The translations under genes were made by a program, and so were the position numbers. Below, in pieces: positions 1-11,671 of a stretch of DNA of 64,000 nucleotides. The DNA is from Cyanoderma ruficeps (Eukaryota > Chordata > Aves > Passeriformes > Timaliidae). The notes under the pieces are model-generated. The model searched no databases and was not told where the DNA came from. It saw only the letters and a program-made list of their open reading frames with translations. The DNA lies in the NCBI GenBank assembly GCA_008694505.1, contig VZDJ01000868.1, forward strand, positions 174,263 to 238,262, read 5' to 3'. Numbering within the stretch: the stretch's first letter is position 1; every line of letters starts with the position of its first letter.

Positions 1-1280
1 GCTGGCTTTCTGGAAATGGAGGAAACTTATTACCAGAAGAGTTCATTAAAATGTAAACAAGAGCGAGAAGACAGCAATGACAATTATTTATATATTTATG
101 TTTGTGGGGTTTTTTGGCTGTTGTCTGATTGTGCTACAATAACATGGCTATGACATGAAAGTGGGAGTTGTTTTGGGCAGTTTTCTGCTGACTGCCTGAA
201 AGGAGGTCAATGCCAGCGGAGTGTAACATCTCTGATCAACTGATACATCAGTGTACAGATGTGCTTGAGCAGGACCTGTCTTCTGATTATGATTAAAATT
301 AGAACCATTCTATTCTTTGGTATCTATTGTGGTATTTTAAAGAAGTTATTACACTGGTGAGACTGAAGAATATGTTTTGTAAATGACTGGGTAAGTTCCT
401 ATCAAGTTGAGCACTTTAAAGTTACTTTGATTTAATTGACTAATAGCTGATGTTTTCTGAATACCAAATAAATATGTGTATTTTAGCTGTTACACAAGCC
501 TAAAAATACATTTATAAGAAGATGACAAACTACTTGGCCCATTTCAGTAAAAAAAAAAAAAAAAAAAGNAAAAAGGAACAAAACTTGTTTTACAATTTGT
601 CATCTGCGGAAGTGAGAGAGAACTTATTCATAAGTAGACAGTGAACCATATATATTTTACCTATAGTTTTTAGTGTTGCTCAAGCCTTTGTGAGGAAGGA
701 TTTGAATGAGCAGAAGATAGCAGAAGAGCACGGATAAGAGAGACCAGGAAAATAAAACTATTCTTAGCTTAAAGGGAGCAGTGTGGAGGTGACATGGCAA
801 AGACTGGGAAAGGTGTGCAACTAATTTAGTTTAAAAGTTTCTGTCTTCTTAAACTGAATTGAGGCATGAAATGAGATGTCTGTCATTCTGTATGAAAAGT
901 ATTTGTAGGATATCTCAATATTGCATTCTTCCAAGTAAGACAAATCCAAAAGTTTCAGCTTTCTCAGTGTTAAAGTAGAGCTCCCATCTGCTTCTCTAAG
1001 AATTTCAATTGGCCTGTGGTACTTTCCCTCTGTGGCAGGGCTTGTCTTGATGCAGGTGGCCAAGGGCTTTTATACTGATCTGTGGAATGATGCATGTGAC
1101 AGGGAGCTCTTTTCTCAGGATTCTAGAGATTTCGTTGAATTTCTTTGTATACAGATTTCAAAGTGTTTATGGATGAAAAGTACTATGCAAGTCCAAAAGA
1201 TTAATAATTAGGATTGTGTTAGTGTGGAGTGATTATGCATAATGCTATGTACCATGGGAGTCTCTCTTTTCAACTGACTC
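1..1280. other. Non-coding AT-rich stretch
   Basis: I see no gene here. The stretch is ordinary AT-rich DNA. The only structure is a poly-A run at 549-567 with an undetermined base just after it. The longest open frame is about 80 codons on the minus strand (821-1063) and has no recognisable domain or splice context, so I treat it as chance. Confidence 0.6.
549..569. repeat. Poly-A tract ending in an undetermined base
   Basis: Nineteen consecutive A residues (549-567) are followed by G and an N at 569. Short A-rich sequence continues to about 574. The N suggests a homopolymer sequencing problem. No recognisable retroposon body lies on either side, so this is called a simple repeat and not a retroposon tail. 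Confidence 0.85.
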
Positions 1281-1284
1281 ATCC

Positions 1285-1349
<65 letters not shown>

Positions 1350-1356
1350 CCTATCT
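1281..1356. repeat. (CTAT)n tetranucleotide microsatellite
   Basis: An almost uninterrupted CTAT/ATCT array of about 18 units, with a CCAT variant at the left edge and a single T-to-C change (CTAC) near the right edge. Long uninterrupted tetranucleotide arrays are typically length-polymorphic. The open frame through it (1229-1429) encodes only a repeated Ile-Tyr-Leu-Ser pattern and is an artefact. Confidence 0.97.
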
Positions 1357-4300
1357 TTCAAGTTACAGGTTAGTTATGCAATTCATAAGCATAATAATAC
1401 AATTATCACAGTATAGGCAATCCTATTAACATGCATAATTAACTTCATTTTATTCCAATTTAAATTTAAGGAATCATAATGGCTTTTGTCTTATTTAAGC
1501 TATCCTGAAAACTCAACACAACTGTCACGTTTCCTAAGTGCTCACCACGAAAGGAACGTGAATATAGGGTACTGCAAAGGGCTCAAAGCAGTCCTCAGCT
1601 GTGTGGTTGCTGCTGATCACATCAACAATGTGCTGTTAAACCACTCTGGAATATGTTTCAAGAGAGGACATTAAAATACATTAAGGACAAATAACCAGAA
1701 AAATACCCATTTTCTGCTGGTGGTGTAAAAAAAGGAAGAGATTATTTAAAGCAATGCATAATATAGTCTATATTTGCTATATTCAGAAATAGAGCTGTTT
1801 TTAAGTCCTGAAGATATTTTACATTTCACACAGAAGCTTCACAGAATTAAAGATGTAAAGATCCACACACTCACACATCTGGCCCTCTTGAGCTACCTTG
1901 GCTGCTCATGTGCATGAGGCTGAATGGGCTTGGGTCCTCACAGCATGTTCATGTGTCCCTTAGCTGAAGTGTTCTTGATTATTAGATAGAGAACCTTACT
2001 TTCACACTGAGTCATGACTGGCTCAACAGAACATTTGAGTACATTTCAGGTAAACTGAAATGTATAAAGAAGTTACTCAATAGAACTCCTGTAAGTCAGT
2101 GCAGCTCAAGACTGAACTGTGTTTAGAAATATTAATGTTGTCTTAACCTTATTAGAAAGTGAAAAACATAAAGAAGATCCTAAAGTTAACAACTGAAGTA
2201 TTTTCTGAGTGATATTTCACTGCAAAGCCTCTGAGTAGTTTTACTATTACAGTTACTTAGACTGAATGATTTTGAGATTATGTATGGATGAAAACTGAGA
2301 TAAATGAATGAATTCATGATTGCATCTGCCTAGTTAGTTTGGTTTTATTTTGTAAGAGAAAGTGAGGGAATAACTGAGCAGTGCTGAAGAACCTGCTTAA
2401 CCTAAGGGCATGCTCACAGCTTGAATAGTCCTTGTGCAGATATCTTCAGATCTGGTTAGGGATCAAAGCAAATCCTGGTATGCCCGACACATCCAGAGTG
2501 AAATGAGGGAGGGACAAGAGAATGTTGCCAAAAGACAAAATCTCAATTCTAACAATTCTGAATCTTAAATGTAGGTGGAAGATGGTAGATAAGAAGCAGG
2601 TGTGCTAGAAATCCAGTGAATCCTCCTACTCCCATAACGGAGTAGAAGAAATCACATCATGGACTCTGAATGCCTGTGGTGCCAGAAAGAAGATGGGAAA
2701 GTGGGGTTAGCTCTTCCTCTTTTGTATCTAATTTTTCCTTTTTCTCAGCTTTCTTGCCTTTGATTTTGGCTGCTCTTTGCTGATGCCCAAATTCTCCAGG
2801 AACTTCCAGTATTCCACAGCTGAAAGATGACTGTTTCTGTTCCTGTGTTTTTTGGATCTGTACAAGAAATCAATTATTGGTTGTTCACCAAGCTAGACAA
2901 TAAAAATTATAATGATGGTAATAATAACAAAATTTCCTGGAAATTATTAAATTACAGTTTTTCTTTACCAACATGAATTTTTGCCATTTGTCAGGTGATA
3001 TTCTCCTTTTGTTTCAAACATTTCAAACTGTTTTTCTGTATGCATTTTTTATCAAGTGACCCCATAGTTAACTGGATTACAGAAGTTTCTTTCCCATTCT
3101 GTATAATGGGAAACAGCATCTTCTAAGAGAGCATGCAGCTGCCCTCGCTGGGATGGAGTCTGGGCTCCTTTGATTGTCCTCAGTCTATCATTTTGTTGCT
3201 CTGTCACTCTGCAGAAATTCTTGAGTACCTACTATTCAGCAACTTCAACGTCCATCTTGTCAGCAACCAGGTAATGGAGTAATTTTCTCCTCACTCCCTC
3301 ATCTTTCACACATGCTGAATGAATGTATATCTTAGAGCGAAACAGCACTACGTGAGAGGCTGCTGCATCCCTCCCTCCCTCCCTGCTCAGTACACCCCCC
3401 ACGTGCTCTAGGGCAAGGCACTTCCAGAAATGTTGGTTCAGATGTCATCAGCCAGAAAAGGCAACTGATCCCACACAACCAGAGTGAGTATGCTGACAGC
3501 CAAATTTTTGGTGATAGGGGATTGACACTACCACTTCCTCAGGCAGCTTTGTGAACCTGCTCCCCCTGTGCCCCTGCTAATTCTCTCCGCATGAAACCAG
3601 TTGACCACTTAACAGTTTCGGAATGACTAAAACAGCGTTTCTCAGTCAGCCTCCTCCACTCCCCTGCTGAGCTCGCTCCTTTGTGCATCTTGTTTCTTTA
3701 TCATGTCTCTCAATTCTTTCTTCCTCCTCTGTATATTCCCTTTTCCTGGCTACATTCTTCCCCATTTATGTGCTCTTTTGAGTTGCCTGTACACCCCTTC
3801 TTTCCAATGTGACACTACTCTTTTCTTTGAAGTTCTCATTTCCATGGCCCAAGACACTATGACACACAGCTCTTCGTGGTTGTGTCATTACACCTGAGAG
3901 GTCACAAAATAAATGACTTTAGTGATAGGAAACATGCTTTGTAGGTCACTTGGTTAAATTTAGCAGGGAAGAGCATTCTCCTGTCAAGGCTGCACTGTTT
4001 TGCATTTGGCTAACATCGCGTCTGCCTGGCTCTGTGATGACAGTGTAGTAATCATGCTCTCAGTGGCTCTTTAGTGTTCTACTTAGACATGGAATCTGTG
4101 GGGAAGATGCAGCTTGACATATAATTCCTCCCCTTGTCTTCTCCAGAGTTGTTCTTGGGGAATGCAGTCACCCAATTTCAGTGTACTGAAATACTGAAGA
4201 ACAAGTCAAAGGTACCACAAGGTTATCCTGTTTCACTCCAGGTGTTCAGATTGCCCAGACCTATCTCTGTTGCAGGTGTTTTATAGTATTGTCTGAACTT

Positions 4301-5639
4301 CAACAGTGTGTGCAGGGCATCTTGTGACATTGCAGTGAGTGGAGGATGTACACATTGGACCTAAGTAGCTTTAAAATATATCTTTCCTCTTCTGCCTGCT
4401 CATTCCCTATGCACACATGGAGAAACACACAACTCAGCAGTCACTCTGCATTTCACTGTGTTCAGGTACTGCACTCATCAACAATGAGATACTTACCGCT
4501 GGTTGGCAATACAAAGTTGGCATCAAAATGATGTGAGATTTTCCAATAATTTTCTGAATTGTCTTTAAAATGTTGTTTTAAAATTGGTTCTGAATTTGGG
4601 CTTAGGAGATCAAGGGTAAAACATCTAATTTTAACTCACATTTACTATGTGGTTTTGGAAAACAAAACAATGGATTTATTTGAAAATATTCTCCTTTATA
4701 TCTGTGTCAGCAGTAAGGCATCAATACCAAGTTGTACAAGCAAAAAGAACCATTATCTTGCTGTAGATGAATAAATTGATCTCGTAGTGATACCCTCCCA
4801 TCTAGAGCATATATGGAGGATGTTAAAGGTGAGCAAGCAGAGCTCAAGTCTACTAGACTTTCTCTATTAGTTTCATTAATTAGTGCCTGTGGGCTGAGAT
4901 TATTTTTTCTTTTGTATTTGAACAGAACCACAGCTATAGGGTATATTTTATAATAGGTGCTATAAGAATGAACAAATCAAATTAAAAATTTATTTCACTT
5001 TTTTTGCTTTCTAGGTGCCCCAACCACCAGTCTATTTTAAAGGAGATTACCAAGCTTGAGGTGAGAATTTTACCAAATAATACAAACTTCCTTTTTTTCC
5101 TTGATGTTAGGTGTCCAGGGCTTCTTATCTTACTTTGTCCTACATATTTGAAAGTTTTAGTTTTACTGGCCACCAGAATACAATTTGATTTAACAGGTTT
5201 TACAGAGCCTCACTTCTGTAGGGCATTGAGAAGACTGGAGTCTTAAAGCAAATTTATAAATGAGCACCATTTCTATGGGAAGCAGATTTGGGACACACTT
5301 TTATTCTGGCAAAAGTATGTCTGTCCATTTTTCATGTACTTCATGTATAAATTGTGGATTTGCCTTAAATGGGTTTTAAAAAAGGAGAGGTTTTTAAATA
5401 CAAGAACAAAACACTCAGAAGCTTTAGACTTCATTTAGTATTTCCCTTATTTGTTGCACAACTAAAATAATGACATGAAATTATTTAGCAGTCTGTGATT
5501 ACTGCAAACAATGGAAGGAGATTGTTTATCTGCTTTTTTCCCACAATGAAATGTGAATTCTATGCAGTTAATAGCCACGAAATCACTTCTCCCTTAGTTT
5601 ATTCAAAAGAAATTTTTCTGGTTTAAAATTTCAGCTTCA
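1357..5639. other. Non-coding unique stretch
   Basis: No gene found. Several open frames of 60-80 codons occur on both strands (for example 1486-1674, 3703-3897, 4559-4774, 5004-5246) without domains or convincing splice sites. A short CCCT tandem lies at 3369-3384. The rest is AT-rich unique sequence with no mobile element I can recognise. Confidence 0.55.
3369..3384. repeat. Short (CCCT)n tract
   Basis: Four tandem CCCT units in otherwise unique sequence. It is short and of no evident function. Confidence 0.7.
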
Positions 5640-5658
5640 CCCCCCCACCCTCCCCCCC
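5640..5658 (-). repeat. C-rich tract with G-quadruplex potential on the minus strand
   Basis: The plus strand reads C7-A-C3-T-C7. Read on the minus strand, the final C7 run can be split into two G-tracts, giving four G-tracts with one-base loops, a canonical quadruplex pattern. The plus strand could in principle form an i-motif. A short (TA)n run follows at 5669-5683, so a duplex-stable C/G block sits next to an easily melted AT block. Confidence 0.6.
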
Positions 5659-5668
5659 GTTTAAAAGT

Positions 5669-5683
5669 AATATATATATATAT
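5669..5683. repeat. Short (TA)n dinucleotide run
   Basis: About seven TA units follow the C-rich tract. The run is below the length usually annotated as a microsatellite. Confidence 0.7.
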
Positions 5684-8600
5684 TTAATAAATGTATAGCC
5701 AGTTAACAGTTTTTAATTCAACAGGAACAAGAACAACAGAAGCAATTTGCATGATATTTAGTGATTGCTGCTGTGTCTGAAGATTCCGCCTCAGTCTCTT
5801 TTCTCATCTCCCTCTTCCCTGTGCCCTGTCTATGTCAAAGGCCAGAAGCGGATGCTGGGGAAAGAGAGAAAATGCAGACAAGCACAGGTACTACCCCACA
5901 GATCCGCTTCTGCCTCTGCTGTTTGCTGCTTCCACCATTGTCCCTTTTGGGGTGTCCTCTGCAGAATTAATGCTGCACACTCTACCTCTACCTCTCTCCT
6001 TTAAAAAGCAGTCACCTATGAATTCTCTAACTGGACAATTTTAGTGACCCCAAATGAGACAGCTGTAATTTTATGAGCTTGATCTGGTTAGCACTCATGA
6101 ATTTACCGCTGGTATAATCTGATGACCATTAGGAGGAGCATTTGTTGCTTGGACTGACTTCTCAGGCATGGTAGAGACATAAATCCTACCTAGATGCTCT
6201 GCATACTCATCTCTCTTTTGTTTAAAGTATTTAGCCAACTCAATTCTACTACTGAAGAAAATTGAAAATGCACCAATTCCCTGTCGTCAAACGAAGATGA
6301 ATGCATATACTTGTCATAAGGCAAAAAAAAACTTCAAGCAGGGTGTAACTGTAAGCTGGTGCTGGTAGCAGACCACATGAGTGACTTCTTCCTCTATACT
6401 TTTTATCTCTTTCTCTATCAGTGAAAGACAACGGGGGTGGTGGTGGTGGGCACTTCAATAGATCCACCATAGGCCTTGCTGCAGTGACCAGTGTGATCCT
6501 TCAGAGTGGGACTTGCACTCTGCCCAAAGGTGCACCAGGGTGCACAGAGCTCCTTGTGAGACTCTCTTTGTTACAGTCAGACTTAGAGCTCCTGCTCTGT
6601 GTCTGAATGTCAGTGTATACAGATCTGAGGCACACCTGAGGCCCAGAGTCTGCACAGAAACTTGTAACTTGCAGATACGATCTCCAGTTCACTGCAATGG
6701 AATTTGCAAGGCAAGTAGCAAAGGGTGGCTTAGTCTCATCTTGTACTGAGTATGTACTGCCAAGGGAGGAATGGAGGACAAGCATTGCTCCTTAAGCCAA
6801 GAGATTATGCCCTGGCTAACTGCATTTAATCAAAGTTCAGCATTGCTTAAAATGGAAAAAGCCCCTTTGTGCCAGGGAGATGGTATCGTATCTCCTGGTA
6901 CATATCTAATCCAACTGCTAGGTCCCTTGTTTTTTGTTTCAAATTGCTAATGAAATCAAAGCATATGCTGGGCTTATCCAGGGAGTGGCTTATTTTGTGT
7001 AGCTGAAGAACAATCACAAGACAATTTTCTAAAAACAATAGGAGATGAAAGAGGAAGTTTAAACCACTTCCCAGTTGAGAAAACACAATTGTGCTGATTC
7101 ACATCTCTGCAGAATGATAGGGTTTTTTCTTTTGCCCAGTTGTTCTCAGATTGCCAAGATTGTATTAATATGAGAGCGCAATAGGACACTCCCAGATGTA
7201 AACCCAGTAATAAAACACAAATTCTTTAACTATAATTATCTCTTCAAATTTCATCTTAGGTTTCAGTTTTTAACTTCCCTTCCTGTCATTATACAAATAC
7301 GCTGGTGTTATTCAATGATGCTGGGGCAGAAATACCACATTTACTGGTGCACCACAAATTCTGAAAGGGTATATCAACAATAGCCTAGATACCATTTATG
7401 GTTCAGAAATGCACCCTGTGCAGGATGTAAATGTTTTACTGAGATCACCTGTTAGCTGGGTAAATTGCAAACTGCAACTGTGAACAAAGAGGGGGACGTT
7501 TTGGCCTTCATGAGTTAGCTCTTGAGTCCTTTGTAAAAGCAGCTGCTGGTCAGCCCTTGCCCTTTTAACCTAAGGAGATATGTCACAAAAAGAGAGTTCA
7601 AGATGTAATAAAAGTAGCACTTTCTGTATGAGATATGCCCTCCATAAAAGAGGAACTTAAGACGTTTTTCCCATCCAATTTCATAATACTGCATAAGAGG
7701 AGAACATTTTTCAAATACATCTGACTTATATAAAGTAACTGAGACAATGTATAAGCTTTTAAGAAGCATTAATTAACTGCTTAGGCTTTAATGTGTTTGG
7801 AAGGAAAAGCAGTCCACTTACATTGTGATTTGCCTTTGTAGAAATAAAAAGTAAAAGTCTTGTTCACTCTACAGAGCACTACTATTTAGTTTGATTGAGC
7901 AGCTTGCTCAGCTTCTGGTATTACTGGTGCAGTATTGAGAAACAATAAAGAGCAGAAACACAGAGTGTGTCCTGTTTGCCAGAAATGGCAAGACTGACAG
8001 GAGTCCTGAGGACCAGCTCAGTTACTTCAGCAATGGTGATTGTCTCTGTGCAGGACAAAGTACCTCTTGATTATCCTCTGAGTAAGAGTCTCTTTTTGTA
8101 TAGATATTCTCTTGATCAGCTCCCATGTTTTGCACACTCATTGCACCCTCCTCCCTAGGTGACAGAACATAAACTCATAATAAGGGCTGTTCCTTTGCAC
8201 ACGTCTCACAGAGTCTAGGATTAATAACATAGTGCAGTTTACTGAGTCACTGGATAGTTCTTTGACTTTTCAACAACAATTTTGGGATGTAAGAATGGGC
8301 ACAGACCCTAATCCTGTCCCTAAACGAGTCCTCTCTGTCTGGTGTGTGCTTTCACAGTAGTACAGGTGCATTTGGCTTTCTCTCGGTACCTTGGCAATGT
8401 GGGAAGAAGAGTGGCAGAACACACTGTAGTCTGCAGGACAACATTAAGGGAGTCTGCTTCCAGTCAAAAAGACCAGAAAAAATAGCTTCACATCCAAACA
8501 GGCTCAATGTGTAAAGGTTCAAAGTGATTACTGACTGTCATTAATATTCTAACTTAGGTTAATGGTTCCTTATTTTTCACTGAAAGTCAGGACTATTTTC

Positions 8601-8695
8601 ACAGATGGATCATGACAGTAATAATTTGTAAAAAAACCCAGGTCTTGGACTTCTCTTTCCTTACTAGGAACTCAAATTCTTAAAAGACATAACTT
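5684..8695. other. Non-coding unique stretch
   Basis: No gene found. Overlapping open frames of 60-94 codons between 5.76 and 6.79 kb lie in several frames at once on both strands, which is what low stop density by chance produces. An octamer-type POU motif ATTTGCAT occurs just to the left at 5745-5752, and a short GGT-rich run lies at 6433-6450. I recognise no transposable element. Confidence 0.5.
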
Positions 8696-8714
8696 GGGGG
8701 GTGGGGAGGGTGGG
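8696..8714 (+). other. Canonical G-quadruplex motif with one-base loops
   Basis: The plus strand reads GGGGGGTGGGGAGGGTGGG: four G-tracts of 6, 4, 3 and 3 separated by single T, A and T loops. Intramolecular quadruplexes with one-base loops are among the most stable. A short (GT)n run follows directly at 8716-8726. It lies in AT-rich DNA with no nearby gene that I can identify, so any regulatory role is open. Confidence 0.7.
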
Positions 8715-8726
8715 ATGTGTGTGTGT

Positions 8727-11640
8727 TCTGATTTTATTCAAATTATCGAGAAAATTAGAAAAAGTCTGAAGTATTTGTTCATCACTTTCTGAAAAAAATC
8801 AGGTTTTACAGCTTACTACTCTACTATTTCTACAGCTGTGAGTTTTTAAATAGCGTTACATGCTGTGTGATTGACTTGCACCTCATTGCATGTGCTACCA
8901 ATCTGCATGGATGCTAACTAAAAGAAATACAGACTGTGACCTATCAATTTGAATCTTTGTTTGCATGTGTGTATATGCCTCTGATGTTTTTTTTTAAAGA
9001 TAGATGTTAATTATTTTAAATAGGTTAAAAATTAAAATTTCTTCATGTGAAAGTCAGGCTTTAAAAATATGAACTTTCTTATCTCTTATTGTTTTCTTTT
9101 CACATTATACCATGAGTGCAGAGATTTGGAAGCAAAAGAGAGTAGGAGAGGTCAAAAATTAAGCCATAAAGGTCAATAATACCAAAATGATTAATTGACT
9201 TTAAATATTTAAATTGTAAATAATTCTATTGCAACTTTATGTAAAGTATTCAATTTAAATTTTGAATAATAATTTCTTGACACTTTTTGACAAGTTCTTA
9301 ATAATGTGCATATAGTATTTAAAATGAATATTTTAAGATAGCACTGTTTTGACACTTATTTGAATTGTGTCACTGAACATCAGAACATCTCAGCAATTAA
9401 TGAAAATCTACAGAGACTGCAAGATGGAACTGAAATAGTCTTTTCTAAGAAACAAATTTGAAAGCCATTGAATTGGTTTCCATCTGGACTAGCAACAAAA
9501 ACACTGGCAGTGAACCTATTGGGGGACTTAATGGCTAAAACTTTTAAAAAAAGTTTTTTAAAAATTTGTTTTAGTGTAATTTCAAAAGCCAAACCTAAAA
9601 AGACACATTTCATGAGCCCACAGATTAAAGAAACACTTTGCATTTATTTTAAGCTGCCTAAAATGAGTTTAACAGTCACTGCAGGAAACTAAGAGTTTGT
9701 AAAGCTACTACTTTTTTTTTGGTAGGCCTTTGAGGGTAAACATGAATCAGATTATACAGCACAGAATAGAAGTCTTCAGTAATTTGCAATATTTCATTCA
9801 GAAAAAAATTTTTTTTGTTCATAGCAATAGGAATTAGAGTAAATCTACAAGATATGTAATATTATAATCCTGCAATATTACACAAGCTTGTATACTATTA
9901 TACCAAATACTCAGAATAAAAGGGCAGTTGTATTGTTAGTTACTACTGTTCACTCAGCACACTCTATTTGTGTTCAAATGCTGCCAGATTTTACAATCTT
10001 GTGTCATAAATAGGGCCGAATTTAAGATACAGCTTTAGCAAAATAAAGATTTGGGAGTGTTTCATTTTTCCAGGACTTCTGTAGAATTTGGAGGAGCCAG
10101 AATATCTTCTGGCAACTTAGATTCCTCCTGACATAGAAATGATGTCATTGGCTTGAGTCCTCAGAGAGTTTCAGTACTTCGAGCTCTACTACTCCTGAGA
10201 CTCCTTTACAGATACCAGCTGTGCAGAGGGCTGGGAACAGTCTAAGACAACTTTACTATCTTCTTTTGCCTGGAAATGCATATTTCTCTGGGAAGATCCA
10301 TGCATTCACAGATGTTAATCAAGATTTTAAATGCAGAGGGCTATTTGCAGGACCCTTTGAATGTTACCAGTATATGTTTTTTTCTGTATCTCTGTGCTGA
10401 ATCATGTGGGCAATCTTCTTTCTTGACTGACTGAATTCCTTCAAAATAAATGGAGCTGTCACTGGCCTCACTGTCCCTTTTCCTCCCCAGTGTTTATTCA
10501 AACTAAAAAGCCCTGTGCAATTTGAGTTGGAAGTTGGGAGGTGCTTTTGTCAGTCACTTGGTCTCTGGCCACAAACAAACTTCATCTAGGCCCCAGGAGT
10601 GAAAATCAACAGTTATTGATTTTTTCAGGAGTCAGAAAATTTTAGACATTATCCTGGGTAAAATGGCTGTTCTGTATGTGATGTTGTGGTATTTCAAAGA
10701 GAGTATGTTTTTATAATCTCAACTAATTCTAGTATTGGCCAACTAGACCTAATCTAGCTGTTAATTTATGTGGTATTAGGGTAGATGCTTTATGAGGGTC
10801 TTTCAATAGGTTATCCTGAAAATAACTGCTGAAATGTATAATTAATATGATTTTATGGTTTACTGTGTTGTGTACTTATTGTAGAAGAAGGGGGTTTTTT
10901 GTGGTGGGTTGAGGTTTTTTTTTGTTTGGTTGTTTTTCGGTTTTGTTGTTATTTTTTTTTTAACTAAATAGGAAGATATAACTTTGCCAGTGAGATTCTT
11001 TGGGTAGATGCCCTGGTTTAAAATAGGATTTTTAATTACCATTATTAAAACTGCTTGCATACACTTTGGCTCTTATGAAGGTCATCCGAACAGACAGGTC
11101 TGTGGAGCAGAGAAATGAAGGCATTGTCCATGGCACTACCCATCCTATTTGTACCTCACCTGTGTTGGAAAAGGCTGTCAGTCAGTAAGGGACACTCACA
11201 AACACTGAAACCTCAGAGTGATGGAGTTTATTCAAACTGGCCCCAAAATTTGCAGCTGAATAGTAGCTTTGAGAGAGAGATGCTCAGGGGGCTCCAATTC
11301 ATCAACAGAGAAGTTTGCAATTTTTTAGGGAGTTCATCCTATTTAAGCAATAGAACTAGAGTCATCTAAACTCACTCAGTGTTTACATGGGACCAGCACC
11401 CCTGGAGACAACTCTATGTATCTATGAACACGCATTTATCATAGTAATATCAAGTCCAAACCTTTTGAATTTGGATAACAAGATGGTTTTTCTTACCCAG
11501 TTAGTGAGATACACTAGTGTATATCTCCTATAATGGCTTAGATTCCCATGCTTGCTCTAAAACTCCTTGACAATATTGCTCTTAGAAGCCTCCAACCATC
11601 CAGCTGGGGTGTCTGGGCTGGAAAGCTGCCGACTCCTCCA
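8727..11640. other. Non-coding, very AT-rich stretch
   Basis: No gene found. 8.98-9.95 kb is especially AT-rich, with many short A/T palindromes. An impure G/T-rich run with long T-tracts lies at 10888-10961. Open frames at 9380-9692 on both strands and at 10860-11060 and 11115-11369 are short and look like chance. Confidence 0.5.
10888..10961 (+). repeat. G/T-rich low-complexity tract
   Basis: The plus strand consists almost only of G and T, alternating short G-runs with T-runs of 5-9 bases. It resembles the tract at 14043-14098. On the minus strand this makes a proline/lysine-biased frame that should not be read as a protein. Confidence 0.8.
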
Positions 11641-11659
11641 TAGAAAGAGCAAGCCTCTT

Positions 11660-11671
11660 CCACTAGGTGGC
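11660..11671 (+). promoter_or_regulatory. Candidate CTCF core motif
   Basis: CCACTAGGTGGC fits the degenerate CTCF core (CCASYAGRKGGC) at every position. This is a motif match only. Such a match is expected by chance at low frequency, and occupancy needs the wider zinc-finger footprint. It is nonetheless a good core in a stretch with few other regulatory landmarks. Confidence 0.4.

Noticed and set aside
1229..1429. Repetitive Ile-Tyr-Leu-Ser protein
   Set aside because: Simple translation of the CTAT microsatellite.
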